Counted from the first letter of the stretch, positions 1-8,353 are shown. The stretch is 64,000 bases of DNA from Aeromonas australiensis (GCF_000819725.1 NZ_CDDH01000045.1:1-64000); one strand, 5' to 3'. A program made the numbers and translations. The notes: generated from the letters alone by a model not told the origin.

Positions 1-392
1 TCACGCCACGTAGCGATAAATGCCCGGACTACTTCAAGCTCGGGGTCAATCAGGGATTCATGTTGGTACCAACGCCGCACCAACAGCGGCCACTGAAACA
101 GCGCCGCCCAACGCTCGGCTACTTCTCGATCACTCCACCTAGCGGCGGTTTCGACATCGACTTTGAGGACCAGATGATAGTGGTTGCTCATCACCGCATA
201 GGCGCACACCCCGATGGCAAACTGCCGTGACAGCTGACCAAGCCTGTCGACAACCCACTGGCGCCGGTGCTCATAGCTATTGCCAGAATGCGTATCTTGT
301 CCACACAAGAAGGCCCGCCGCACACAACGGCTGACCACATGGTAATAGGGTGTATCTTGCAAGCTGATCTGGCGTGAACGAGCGATGGTCAT
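1..392 (-). mobile_element. REP-associated tyrosine transposase (RAYT, Y1_Tnp/IS200-like), 3' end outside window
   Basis: The reading frame opens with ATG at 392 and stays open to the window edge, giving about 130 residues; its stop lies outside. The start MTIARSRQI is followed by the Y1 transposase pattern: a YYHVVSRCVRRAF strand, then YAVMSNHYHLVL, whose HYH is the HUH metal-binding motif. The catalytic tyrosine would lie further on and cannot be seen. RAYTs are single-copy domesticated relatives of IS200/IS605 transposases that act on short palindromes. Upstream of the ATG are an AGCAGC/GCTGCT hairpin and several copies of a 25-bp tag. The first 56 bases of the gene are duplicated 304 bp away. 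Family assignment is firm; activity is unknown. Confidence 0.85.
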
Positions 393-469
393 GGCACACT
401 CCTCGACTGGCTACCCATCAAGCGAAGCAGCATGCTACGCTGCTGTCAAATTGGTGGGTGTCCTAGATT
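337..469. repeat. 133-bp direct repeat, copy 1 (RAYT start and upstream region)
   Basis: This stretch matches 641-773 at an offset of exactly 304 bp with one mismatch seen (T at 464, C at 768). It holds the first 56 bases of the transposase gene, its upstream hairpin (AGCAGC at 425-430 region pairing with GCTGCT just after) and one 25-bp tag. The pattern suggests duplication of the transposase 5' end. Confidence 0.85.
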
Positions 470-775
470 TTTTACAGTCAAATTGGTGGGTGTCCCAGAT
501 TTTTTACAAAGTGAAGGTTGGTGACATCGTCGCTGGCCACAATGCGCCGCGCTTGTCGCTGTCAAATTGGTGGGTGTCCCAGATTTTATTCCCATTGTCC
601 TCCCAGATTTCCCCAATTGGTGGGTGTCCCAGATTTCCCAACATGGTAATAGGGTGTATCTTGCAAGCTGATCTGGCGTGAACGAGCGATGGTCATGGCA
701 CACTCCTCGACTGGCTACCCATCAAGCGAAGCAGCATGCTACGCTGCTGTCAAATTGGTGGGTGTCCCAGATTTT
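447..775. repeat. Five copies of a 25-bp RAYT-linked tag
   Basis: The motif AATTGGTGGGTGTCCCAGAT, followed by a run of T, occurs at about 447-474 (one change), 479-506, 563-588, 614-637 and 751-775, all in the same orientation. A partial copy (TCCCAGATTT) sits near 601-610. Spacing is irregular and the intervening sequences differ, so this is not a CRISPR array. The tags end in T runs and surround the transposase gene and its duplicate. They may be RAYT substrates or boundary sequences; that role is inferred. Confidence 0.8.
641..773. repeat. 133-bp direct repeat, copy 2 (with truncated RAYT start)
   Basis: Second copy of 337-469. It carries a stranded RAYT start codon (complement, ATG at 694-696) with only about 19 codons of the gene before the sequence runs into a tag at 614-637. 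Its right end, including a tag, forms the junction with the remains of the secretion chaperone. Confidence 0.85.
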
Positions 776-1219
776 GCAGATTTTGGCAGCTCCTGCCGGG
801 CACTCAACGCCAGCAACTGCGCCTGCAAGGTGACGCCGAGATCAAGAAACTCGCCCAGAGTCTGCATAAACAGGGTCTTATCGAGCATCTCGATGAGAGA
901 GGAAAAGGTCAGCACCAGATGGTTGCTGCGACTATCCAGACTGATCTGGCTCCCCCCCCGTGGCCAAACCAAACATGTTCAGCTCAAGTGCCGAGCGGGT
1001 CAGCTGCAACTGACTGGCCGTATCGTCAGGCAGACGCAGCAAGGGGATATAGAGGTAGCATGCCTGCAGATCATCGTTATCGGGCACTTCGACCAGGCAC
1101 TCGCCATCCAGACCGAATGGCACACAGCAGTGGCCATCGCTACCCAGACGCAAGGCTACGCCCTGCTGTTCGCCCGCGAGTAATAGCCATTCAGATACGA
1201 TTTGTTGATAGGGTTTCAC
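739..1219 (-). pseudogene. CesT-family type III secretion chaperone, frameshifted and 3'-truncated
   Basis: Two overlapping frames make one CesT/Tir-chaperone-like protein of about 150 residues. The first half starts at GTG 1219 (GGAG nine bases upstream) and reads KPYQQIVSEWLLLAGE to ALELNMFGLATGG. The second half continues SQISLDSRSNHLVLTFSSL to LDLGVTLQAQLLAL. The join falls in a run of eight G on the coding strand (complement of about 952-959); seven G would restore the frame. As written, the first frame stops near 932. The C-terminus (KSAKSGTPTN) is encoded by the adjoining 25-bp tag, so the true end has been replaced. CesT chaperones are small acidic dimers that usually sit beside their effector gene; no effector is seen here. 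It may be a dead remnant, phase-variable, or a sequencing error in the homopolymer. Confidence 0.7.
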
Positions 1220-1357
1220 TATGATGCACTCCACGCTCAAGCCCTTGCTGGCGAACGAGCTCGCACGCATCAGGGTATGCTGGAGATGCTACCTCTGGCA
1301 GCGGCACAGTGATTTAGCTGTAAAACGGCGTTTTTTAGATTCACGCCGAAATTGCCC

Positions 1358-1852
1358 CTAACGGCAGGCGGGTTGCACAGTAAAGGTTCGACTGGAGTCC
1401 ACTGGGCCCAGCTCCGCCAGCAGGCGGCGGCCCAGCAGCACCGGATAGATCATCTTGCTGCGATCCCGCAGGGTGAACCACTCCTCATATACCTTGTCCC
1501 CCAGACAGATGGACATAGTGACGGTCGGCCGCTGCTCCATACCACCCGCCCCGCGCACCGTCACGCTGCGCTCGACCCGCCTCTCGAACTGCTGCTTGAC
1601 CCGCTGGCCGCTATCGACATCAGTCACCACCAGCATAAAACGCACCCAGGGATTTCCATCCCGTTTGAATCTGGTTATGGCACGTGCATCGAGGGAAGAG
1701 GTGAGCGCACCGGTGTCGAGTTTCATCTTCACCGCCACGCCGGTGGGCAAAATAAGTCCCTTCTCGATCCAGCCATAGCTGGTCGGGGTCTCTGCCAGCG
1801 CACTGCCACACAGTGCCAGCATCAGGGTGATCCCCACCATCATCTTGCCCAT
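1358..1852 (-). CDS. Retropepsin-like aspartic protease (RimK-associated, DUF785-type) with signal peptide
   Basis: A 164-residue protein starting MGKMMVGITLMLAL. Residues 1-20 form a signal peptide ending SALA, so the product is probably periplasmic. The mature part carries the family motif KLDTGALTSSLDA, with the single Asp-Thr-Gly expected of a retropepsin-like fold that dimerises to form an active site, then the conserved RGAGGMEQRPTV and FTLRDRSKMIYPVLLGR segments. The family is often called ATP-dependent zinc protease, but no nucleotide-binding motif is visible. A longer reading from 1912 would put 20 residues in front of the signal peptide and is unlikely. It stands alone and divergent from guaC. 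The substrate is unknown. Confidence 0.8.
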   Translation of the reverse strand: MGKMMVGITLMLALCGSALAETPTSYGWIEKGLILPTGVAVKMKLDTGALTSSLDARAITRFKRDGNPWVRFMLVVTDVDSGQRVKQQFERRVERSVTVRGAGGMEQRPTVTMSICLGDKVYEEWFTLRDRSKMIYPVLLGRRLLAELGPVDSSRTFTVQPACR

Positions 1853-2233
1853 TTTACTGCCCTGCCTTGTCAATCCTGCGCCCAGATCTACCACAGTACC
1901 ATTGTGGGTCAATCCGATTTATTTCAGTGACTTGGATAATATCCGGCGGGTCAGGAGAGAGACGACAAAGAGTGGCCGAACGGCGGCCGAAGCGAGCGGG
2001 AATATCGCAGGAGAGCAAGACAAGGGATGGTGCTGGATGAAGCTGGTGGTTAACCTCAGGTTGTGACGCCAAAGACTACCACAAGGATTTGCAAATTATC
2101 AGTCTTGTTCTGAAGGGATTTTTGCCTACACTGTTGTAAACCGGAGGGCCTGAAAACCACCGGTTTTTTTGCGCCTGCCGAAAATTTGCCACTGCAAAAG
2201 TGACTTTCAACAAGGCTCAATAAGGAATTTGTA
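1853..2233. promoter_or_regulatory. 381-bp divergent intergenic region with guaC leader hairpin
   Basis: No gene is seen. A possible sigma70 promoter for guaC is TTGTTC (2105-2110), a 16-bp spacer and TACACT (2127-2132). Just downstream AAACCGG (2138-2144) pairs with CCGGTTT (2160-2166), which continues into a run of seven T to 2170, a terminator-like hairpin at the 5' end of the inferred transcript. It may attenuate guaC or stabilise the mRNA. I recognise no known riboswitch core. Confidence 0.4.
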
Positions 2234-3277
2234 ATGCGTATCGAAGAAGACTTGAAGCTCGGTTTCAAGGATGTCCTGTTCCGCCCCAAGCGCTCTACTC
2301 TCAAGAGCCGTTCCCAAGTCAGCCTGACCCGTCAGTTCACCTTCAAACACACTCAGACCCAATGGCAAGGCGTACCCGTTATCGCCGCCAACATGGATAC
2401 CGTCGGCAGCTTCGCCATGGCGCGCACGCTGGCCGGTTTCGAGATGATGACCGCGGTACACAAGCACTACAGCCTTGAGCAGTGGCAAGCTTTCGTCAAC
2501 GAGACTGACCCGGCGCTGCTGGGCCATGTAATGGTCTCCACCGGCACCTCGGCTGAAGATTTCGCCAAGACCCGCCAGATCCTCGCCATGTCCGAAGCGC
2601 TGCGCTTCATCTGTGTCGACGTGGCCAACGGCTACTCCGAACACTTCGTTGCCTTCGTGCGCAAAATTCGTGAAGCCTGCCCCAACCACGTCATCTTGGC
2701 GGGCAACGTGGTGACCGGCGAGATGGTCGAAGAGCTGATCCTCTCCGGCGCCGACATCGTCAAGGTCGGCATCGGCCCGGGCTCGGTCTGCACCACTCGC
2801 GTCAAGACCGGCGTCGGCTATCCGCAACTCTCCGCCATCATCGAGTGTGCCGATGCGGCCCACGGCCTCGGCGGCCAGATCGTCGGTGACGGCGGCTGTA
2901 CCTGCCCAGGCGACGTCGCCAAAGCCTTCGGCGGCGGCGCCGACTTCGTCATGCTGGGCGGCATGCTGGCAGCCCACGAGGAGTGCGGTGGTGAGATCGT
3001 TGATGTAGACGGCGAACCCTTCATGAAGTTCTACGGCATGAGCTCCTCCAGCGCCATGGACAAGCACGCCGGTGGCGTTGCCGAATACCGCGCCTCAGAG
3101 GGCAAAACCGTGCTGCTGCCCTACCGTGGCCCGGTCGAGAACACAGTGCGCGACATTTTGGGCGGCGTGCGCTCCACCTGCACCTACGTCGGCGCCAGCC
3201 AGCTGAAAGAGCTGACCAAGCGCACCACCTTTATCCGGGTGCACGAGCAGGAGAACAACGTCTACGGCAAAGAGTAA
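2234..3277 (+). CDS. guaC: GMP reductase
   Basis: A 347-residue NADPH-dependent GMP reductase, which converts GMP to IMP and ammonia for purine interconversion. It opens [20 protein letters not shown] as in the E. coli enzyme and has the full-length IMPDH/GMPR barrel. The catalytic loop GPGSVCTTR places the nucleophile at Cys186, the same number as in E. coli GuaC. The phosphate-binding [20 protein letters not shown] segment follows, and the flap [11 protein letters not shown] is present. It has no CBS domains, which separates it from IMP dehydrogenase. It is monocistronic, with a hairpin leader upstream and a strong terminator at 3322-3355. Confidence 0.97.
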   Translation: MRIEEDLKLGFKDVLFRPKRSTLKSRSQVSLTRQFTFKHTQTQWQGVPVIAANMDTVGSFAMARTLAGFEMMTAVHKHYSLEQWQAFVNETDPALLGHVMVSTGTSAEDFAKTRQILAMSEALRFICVDVANGYSEHFVAFVRKIREACPNHVILAGNVVTGEMVEELILSGADIVKVGIGPGSVCTTRVKTGVGYPQLSAIIECADAAHGLGGQIVGDGGCTCPGDVAKAFGGGADFVMLGGMLAAHEECGGEIVDVDGEPFMKFYGMSSSSAMDKHAGGVAEYRASEGKTVLLPYRGPVENTVRDILGGVRSTCTYVGASQLKELTKRTTFIRVHEQENNVYGKE

Positions 3278-3321
3278 CCTGCCACAGACCGCCGTCACGC
3301 GCTGACGGTTAGAAGCCAGTC

Positions 3322-3355
3322 AACCGGTGTGCTACCCTGCGCACCGGTTTTTTTT
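3322..3355 (+). terminator. Rho-independent terminator of guaC
   Basis: ACCGGTGTGC pairs with GCGCACCGGT around a short TACCCT loop and is followed by eight T. It also shows that the GTG at 3327 is not the earP start, because that codon lies inside the stem. Confidence 0.9.
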
Positions 3356-3374
3356 GCATCTGGAACCCCGAGCC

Positions 3375-4598
3375 ATGATCACTCCCCTGCCCCCGTTTGA
3401 CTGGGATATCTTCTGCTGCGTCGTCGACAACTTCGGCGACATCGGCGTCACCTGGCGACTCGCCCGCCAGCTAAAACGGGAGGGGAATATTGCAGCATAT
3501 GGCGATGAAGTCCAGGTGCGGCTCTGGGTAGACGATCTGGCAAGTTTCGCCCGCATCTGCCCGGAGCTGGATCCGGCGCAGGATGGCCAGTGGGTCGATG
3601 GCATCTATATCCAGCACTGGCATGAGACCCTGCCGACCGACATGACCCCGGCCAAGGTAGTGATCGAGGCCTTTGCCTGCGAGCTGCCCGCCCCCTTTAT
3701 TAAACGAATGGCCGAACAAATGGCGAGCCAACCCAGGCCCCCCTGCTGGATCAATCTGGAGTACCTCTCGGCGGAGAGTTGGGTCGAGGATTGCCACGGC
3801 CTCGCCTCGCCGCAACGTCTCGGTAACCAGAGCCTCGGCAACCAGAGCCTCGACAAATACTTCTTCTTCCCGGGCTTTACCGCTCAAACCGGCGGTCTTT
3901 TGTGCGAGCGAGGCCTCATCGCCGAACGGGAGCTGTGGCAGCAAGATGATGCGGGACTGGCAGCCTACTGGGCAAGCCTCGGTTTGCCGCCAAAACAAGA
4001 GCACGAGCTGCGGATCAGCCTCTTTACCTACGAGAGCGATGCGCTGAAAAGTCTGGTCGAGAGCTGGTGCCAAAGCACCACGCCCGTCACCCTGCTGCTG
4101 CCGCTGGGGCGCTCTCTCAACGATGTGCTCACCGGGGCCGGTCTGACTGATGCCATCCCTGCGGCCAACGCGGGGGATCTGCTGCACTCGGGTAACCTCA
4201 CCATCAAGCTGCTGCCGATGACCGATCAGGCCGGTTACGATCGACTGCTGTGGAGCTGCGATCTCAATCTGGTACGCGGGGAGGACTCCTTCGTGCGGGC
4301 CCAGTGGGCGGCTCGCCCTTTCCTCTGGCACATCTACCAGCAAGAAGATGAGGCCCATCTGGTCAAGCTGGAGCAGTTCCTCGACCACTATCTATCCGAT
4401 CTGCCTGCCGATTGCGCCCAATGGCTGCGCCGCTTCAATCTGGCTCTCAACCGTGGTGAAGATTGCCGCGAACTTTGGGCCCAATGGCCCCGATATAGCG
4501 CCATTTGGCAGCAGCACGGGCGACACTGGTCACAGAAGCTGCTCCGGGATGGGGATCTCGTCACGCGGTTGGTGAAATTTCTGGAAAGCCGTATATAA
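3375..4598 (+). CDS. earP: Protein-arginine rhamnosyltransferase for elongation factor P
   Basis: A 407-residue GT-B glycosyltransferase that attaches rhamnose from dTDP-rhamnose to Arg32 of EF-P. Family landmarks are visible: FCCVVDNFGDIGVTWRLARQ at the N-terminus with the conserved aspartates, FFFPGFTAQTGGL in the middle, and LVRGEDSFVRAQWAARPFLW with the GEDS nucleotide-sugar residues. Its target efp lies directly downstream and carries Arg32. The ATG at 3375 is chosen because earlier in-frame starts fall in the guaC terminator. A 15-bp tandem duplication around 3833-3852 gives the repeated residues SLGNQSLGNQSL, probably a surface loop. Confidence 0.95.
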   Translation: MITPLPPFDWDIFCCVVDNFGDIGVTWRLARQLKREGNIAAYGDEVQVRLWVDDLASFARICPELDPAQDGQWVDGIYIQHWHETLPTDMTPAKVVIEAFACELPAPFIKRMAEQMASQPRPPCWINLEYLSAESWVEDCHGLASPQRLGNQSLGNQSLDKYFFFPGFTAQTGGLLCERGLIAERELWQQDDAGLAAYWASLGLPPKQEHELRISLFTYESDALKSLVESWCQSTTPVTLLLPLGRSLNDVLTGAGLTDAIPAANAGDLLHSGNLTIKLLPMTDQAGYDRLLWSCDLNLVRGEDSFVRAQWAARPFLWHIYQQEDEAHLVKLEQFLDHYLSDLPADCAQWLRRFNLALNRGEDCRELWAQWPRYSAIWQQHGRHWSQKLLRDGDLVTRLVKFLESRI

Positions 4599-4599
4599 T
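4569..4599 (+). promoter_or_regulatory. Probable sigma70 promoter of efp
   Basis: A perfect TATAAT at 4594-4599 lies inside the last codons of earP, 45 bp before the efp start. The best -35 (TTGGTG, 4569-4574) is 19 bp away, so the -10 box carries most of the evidence. It would let efp be made in large excess over earP. Confidence 0.6.
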
Positions 4600-4643
4600 C
4601 TGGCAGTTTTTATCCGTCCGTTTCACGAACAGGAATTTTTTAC

Positions 4644-5210
4644 ATGAAAACCGCTCAGGAAATCCGCGCTGGTAACGTAGTCATGATCGGCACCGAGCCG
4701 ATGGTGGTCCAGAAGACTGAATTCAACAAATCCGGCCGTAACTCCGCCGTGGTCAAAATGAAGCTGAAGGGCCTGCTGAACGGCAGCGCTACCGAGACCG
4801 TCTTCAAGGCCGACGACAAGCTGGAAGTTGTTCAACTGGAGCGTAAAGAGTGCACCTACTCCTACTTCTCCGATCCCCTGTATGTCTTTATGGACACCGA
4901 GTACAACCAGTACGACGTCGAGAAAGACAACCTGGGTGACGTGCTGAACTACCTGGTAGACGGCATGGAAGACATCTGCGAAGTGACTTTCTACAACGAG
5001 AAAGCCATCTCCGTAGAACTGCCGACCACCATCGTGCGTGAAGTTGAGTACACCGAGCCGGCTGCCCGTGGCGACACCTCCGGTAAAGTGACCAAGCCGG
5101 CCCGTCTGAAAGGCACCACCTACGAGCTGTCTGTTGCTGCTTTCGTAGAGATCGGTGACAAGATCGAGATCGACACCCGTACCGGTGAGTTCAAGCGTCG
5201 CGTTAACTAA
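4644..5210 (+). CDS. efp: Translation elongation factor P
   Basis: A 188-residue EF-P, the tRNA-shaped factor that enters the ribosomal E site and relieves stalling at polyproline. All three OB-like domains are present: N-terminal KOW-like [20 protein letters not shown], the central domain with [13 protein letters not shown], and a C-terminus ending [21 protein letters not shown]. The modified loop reads NKSGRNSA with arginine at residue 32 rather than lysine. Arg32 marks the rhamnosylated class, which uses EarP, rather than the EpmA/EpmB beta-lysylated class. It has its own promoter and a bidirectional terminator. Confidence 0.98.
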   Translation: MKTAQEIRAGNVVMIGTEPMVVQKTEFNKSGRNSAVVKMKLKGLLNGSATETVFKADDKLEVVQLERKECTYSYFSDPLYVFMDTEYNQYDVEKDNLGDVLNYLVDGMEDICEVTFYNEKAISVELPTTIVREVEYTEPAARGDTSGKVTKPARLKGTTYELSVAAFVEIGDKIEIDTRTGEFKRRVN

Positions 5211-5232
5211 TTGACCGCGTTGAATTGATTAC

Positions 5233-5261
5233 AAAAAAGCGAGCCAATGGCTCGCTTTTTT
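5233..5261. terminator. Bidirectional terminator between efp and malY
   Basis: GCGAGCC pairs with GGCTCGC around AAT, flanked by six A on the left and six T on the right, so it serves efp on the plus strand and malY on the minus strand. Confidence 0.9.
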
Positions 5262-5282
5262 ATTACCTACCGGCCCATGACA

Positions 5283-6476
5283 TCACCCTGCCATCTTTCC
5301 CAGCGCGCCGATCAGAGCGTCGAGCCCTTGGTCTACCTTCGAGCGCGGGCAGCCGACGTTGAGGCGGATATAGCCTGTGCCTTCCGGGCCGTAGGTGTCG
5401 CCGCGCATGATGGCGACCCGGTATTTCTCCACCAGCAAGGTTTGCAGCGCATCCATCCGTTCGGTGGAATCGATGCCAAGACCGCTCAAGTCAATCCAGG
5501 CAAGATAGGTGCCCTCGGGCACCCGATAGTCGATGACGGGGAAGGCGGCGTTGAGCCGCGCCGCTACATGGACGAGGTTGCCGTACAGATAGTTTTTCAG
5601 GGCATCGAGCCAGGCAGCGCCATCGCGATAAGCGCTGATATGGGCCAGCACGCCGAGAATCGGCGGCGATGAGAGGCCATGGGCCGCCTTGAGCCGCTGC
5701 AGATAGGCGGCCCGAGCATCCGCGTTGGCAATAAAGGCGTAGGCGCCGCCAAGGGCGGGAATATTGAAGGATTTTGAGCCCGAGCTCACCAGCGCCCAGT
5801 GATCGTCCGGTGCCACCTCGCTCCACGGCAGGTAGCGGGCAAAGCTCACATCCATATGGATGTCGTCCGAGATGACCTTGACCCTGTGGCGCTGGCAGAT
5901 GGCGGCCATCCGGCCCAGTTCATCCCGCGTCCAGACCCGGCCGGTGGGGTTGTGGGGGCTGCAGAGCAGCAAAATCCGGCAATCGGGACGAGCGGCTTGT
6001 TGCTCGAAACATTGCCAGTCGATCTGGTAACTCCCCTGCTCTTTTTTGAGCGGACAAGGCAGCAGCACCCTGTCGTTGGCAGCCAACATATTGCCGAAGG
6101 CGTCGTAGGCGGGGGTATGCACCAGCACCCCCTCCCCCGGCGCCGACCAGAGGCTCACCAGCTGGGCAATCACATAGATGACCGAGGGGCCGTAGACCAG
6201 GGTCTCGGGGTCGAGGCTCGCCCCGTAGCGGCGGGCAAACCAGTTGCTCACCGCCCCCTTGAAGTCGTCGTGATTCCAGCGGCTGTAGCCAAAGACCCCG
6301 TGCTCGAGGCGAGTGGCCAAGGTCTGGCGAATACTGGGGGCGGTCGCGAAATCCATGTCGGAAATGGTAAAGGGGAGCAGGTCTGCGTGGCCAAAACGGT
6401 CGGCCACATAGTCCCATTGGGTGCAGTAGGTGCCGTGGCGGTCGACCATGTGGTCGAAGTCATAAATATCGTGCAT
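5283..6476 (-). CDS. malY: MalY/PatB-family PLP-dependent aminotransferase (cystathionine beta-lyase type)
   Basis: A 397-residue fold-type I PLP enzyme. The N-terminus MHDIYDFDHMVDRHGTYCTQWD is typical of MalY/PatB. The cofactor region LLLCSPHNPTGRVW, the ISDDIHMD aspartate and the Schiff-base lysine in SSGSKSFNIPALGGAY are all seen, as is the C-terminal arginine in GYIRLNVGCPR. E. coli MalY is a beta-C-S lyase that also represses the maltose activator MalT. The start at 6476 has a good GGAGGGAG site. It follows malX and lies opposite malI, so the symbol rests on both sequence and context. No malT or maltose operon is in the window to test the regulatory role. Confidence 0.9.
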   Translation of the reverse strand: MHDIYDFDHMVDRHGTYCTQWDYVADRFGHADLLPFTISDMDFATAPSIRQTLATRLEHGVFGYSRWNHDDFKGAVSNWFARRYGASLDPETLVYGPSVIYVIAQLVSLWSAPGEGVLVHTPAYDAFGNMLAANDRVLLPCPLKKEQGSYQIDWQCFEQQAARPDCRILLLCSPHNPTGRVWTRDELGRMAAICQRHRVKVISDDIHMDVSFARYLPWSEVAPDDHWALVSSGSKSFNIPALGGAYAFIANADARAAYLQRLKAAHGLSSPPILGVLAHISAYRDGAAWLDALKNYLYGNLVHVAARLNAAFPVIDYRVPEGTYLAWIDLSGLGIDSTERMDALQTLLVEKYRVAIMRGDTYGPEGTGYIRLNVGCPRSKVDQGLDALIGALGKMAG

Positions 6477-6523
6477 GAAGTTTCTCCCTCCATAAACAGG
6501 AGACATATTGGGAGAGGCAAACA

Positions 6524-6543
6524 AGGGGGGCTTGCGCCCCCCG
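6524..6543 (-). other. malX-malY intercistronic hairpin
   Basis: GGGGGG and CCCCCC pair around CTTGCG in the 87-bp gap between malX and malY. There is no long U run, so it is more likely an mRNA-stabilising or partially terminating element than a full terminator. Confidence 0.5.
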
Positions 6544-6563
6544 TTCGGATTTTATTGGCCGGT

Positions 6564-8135
6564 TCAGGCCCCCATCAGGCTCTGCAGCTGGTTTTTCACC
6601 AGATGCACCTGCGGGCCGATCACCACCTGCAGGTTGTGCTCGTCGAGCTTGATCACCCCGATGGCGCCGTTTGCCTTCAATACCTTGTCATCGACCCGGC
6701 TCATGTCCTGCACCGACATCCGCAGGCGGGTGATGCAGTTATCGAGCGCGAGGATGTTATCGGCGCCGCCCAGGGCGTTGAGGATGATTTCACCGTTGTA
6801 ACCGCTGTTGCCGGCCTTCTTGCCAGCGGGCTGGGCAGCCTCGCTGGTCTCGATTTCACGACCGGGGGTTTTCAGGTTAAAGCGCACGATGGCGAAGCGG
6901 AACACGCTGTAGTAGACGGCAAACCAGATGGCAGCAACGACCGGTACCAGATACCACTTGGTGGCGGTGCCCTGCAGCACACCGAACACCAGAAAATCGA
7001 TGAGGTTGCCGTCGGTATTGCCGATGGTGACGCCGAGCAGCCCCATGGTCATAAAGCCGAGTCCCGTCAGGATGGCGTGCATAACGTAGAGCACCGGCGC
7101 CACGAACAGGAACAGGAACTCCAGCGGCTCAGTGATGCCACCGATGACGCAGGCCACCACGCCGGAGACCAGCAACGCCTTGATCTTGCCGCGATTTTCC
7201 GGGCGAGCGCAGTGATACATGGCGAGCGCCGCACCCGGCAGGCCGCCGAGGAAGGCGGGCATCTTGCCCTGAGAAAGGAACGAAGTGGCAGAGACCGAGA
7301 AACCGCTGGTGTCGGCACAGGCGAGCTCGGAATAGAAGATATTGAGGGCGCCGCTCACCTCGTTGCCACACACCAGCTGGGTGCCGCCCGCTTCGGTAAA
7401 GCGAATAAGCGCCACCAGAATGTGGTGCAGACCGAGCGGCAGCAGCAGACGCTCACCGGTACCAAACAGGAAGGGGCCGAAAGGACCGGCGTGAGAGATG
7501 AGCGCCCCGATACCGTTAATGCCGGCGGCAAACCAGGGCCAGGCGAACGGCACGACCAGACCGACTACACCCAGTACCAGCACTGTGATGATGGGCACGA
7601 AGCGGGCACCGCCGAAGAAGGCGAGCGCATCGGGCATCTTGTAGGTGTAGAAACGGGCGTGGAGCTTCGCGACGATCACCCCGACGATGATGGCCCCCAG
7701 AATACCGGTGTCGATGGAGCTGATCCCGAGGATCGATTTCACCCCGTAGGCCTTCTCGGCCGCCGCGTCCCCGATGACGTTGGCCACGGTCAGGTAGAAG
7801 TTGATGGAGAGGTTGAGCGCCGCATAGCCGACGAAACCGGCAAAGGCCGCGACCCCCTTCTCTTCTCGTGCCAGCCCCAGCGGAATAGCCACCGCAAACA
7901 TCACCGGCAGGTAGATAAAGGCCACCAGCCCCACCTTGGTCATCCAGAGGAACAGCAGTTGCAGCACGGTATTGTCGAGGAAGGGCATGCTCTGCTTGAC
8001 CGCATCGCTGGTGAGCGAGCTGCCGACACCGAGCAAAATGCCCGAGAAGGCCAGCAGGGCGACCGGCAACATAAAGGTCTTGCCGAGGCTCTGCAGGAAC
8101 TCCCAGATGGTGGATTTGGCTTGAGGCTTGGCCAT
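6564..8135 (-). CDS. malX: PTS maltose/glucose-family EIICB component
   Basis: A 523-residue membrane permease of the glucose-family phosphotransferase system. The EIIC domain has about ten hydrophobic segments and the conserved FGTGERLLLPLGLHH and GGITEPLEF motifs. After a linker near residue 430 a single EIIB domain follows, with the phosphorylated cysteine in LDNCITRLRM. No EIIA is fused, so it must borrow one. E. coli MalX recognises glucose and maltose. ATG 8135 is preceded by AAGGAG; an earlier in-frame start would add 42 non-membrane residues. It is the first gene of malXY, divergent from malI and downstream of a MalI operator. Confidence 0.92.
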   Translation of the reverse strand: MAKPQAKSTIWEFLQSLGKTFMLPVALLAFSGILLGVGSSLTSDAVKQSMPFLDNTVLQLLFLWMTKVGLVAFIYLPVMFAVAIPLGLAREEKGVAAFAGFVGYAALNLSINFYLTVANVIGDAAAEKAYGVKSILGISSIDTGILGAIIVGVIVAKLHARFYTYKMPDALAFFGGARFVPIITVLVLGVVGLVVPFAWPWFAAGINGIGALISHAGPFGPFLFGTGERLLLPLGLHHILVALIRFTEAGGTQLVCGNEVSGALNIFYSELACADTSGFSVSATSFLSQGKMPAFLGGLPGAALAMYHCARPENRGKIKALLVSGVVACVIGGITEPLEFLFLFVAPVLYVMHAILTGLGFMTMGLLGVTIGNTDGNLIDFLVFGVLQGTATKWYLVPVVAAIWFAVYYSVFRFAIVRFNLKTPGREIETSEAAQPAGKKAGNSGYNGEIILNALGGADNILALDNCITRLRMSVQDMSRVDDKVLKANGAIGVIKLDEHNLQVVIGPQVHLVKNQLQSLMGA

Positions 8136-8236
8136 GAAACGGCTCCTTGTGAATAGACAGCAATGTCTGCGGCTGCCCTCCCCGCTCGAGGCAATCTCGA
8201 AGTAAAGGCGCGGGTCAGCATCAGGTTTTGCTGGAT

Positions 8237-8252
8237 GATAAATCGTTTTATC
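8237..8252. promoter_or_regulatory. MalI operator in front of malX
   Basis: GATAAATCGTTTTATC differs at one base from the MalI operator I know from E. coli (GATAAAACGTTTTATC). It is a near-perfect 16-bp palindrome with a central CG, placed 102 bp before the malX start. Confidence 0.8.
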
Positions 8253-8337
8253 AGCTTGCAAGTGCCGACAGGATCACAGAATCAGGGGGCTGGCTGGCAG
8301 CAGGTTCCAAATTTGTGAGCCGGATCGGCCCAATGGT

Positions 8338-8353
8338 GATGTAACGTTTCACT
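8338..8353. promoter_or_regulatory. Second, weaker MalI operator candidate near malI
   Basis: GATGTAACGTTTCACT matches the MalI operator at 11 of 16 positions, including the AACGTT core, 61 bp before malI. It would allow autoregulation. A TGTGA half-site at 8314-8318 could belong to a CRP site, but its partner half is poor. Confidence 0.45.

Noticed and set aside
447-775. CRISPR array
   Set aside because: Repeat spacing is irregular (32, 84, 51 and 137 bp), no spacer-size regularity and no cas gene nearby; tags belong to the RAYT neighbourhood.
385-1224. Plus-strand frames over the tag region and chaperone remnant
   Set aside because: They cross the direct repeats and the antisense of the chaperone; translations repeat the tag and show no protein-like pattern.
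5799-8156. 785-residue open frame on the plus strand across malY and malX
   Set aside because: It is antisense to two well-supported genes, has low-complexity His/Gly/Asp-rich translation, and no domain; an effect of high-GC codon use.
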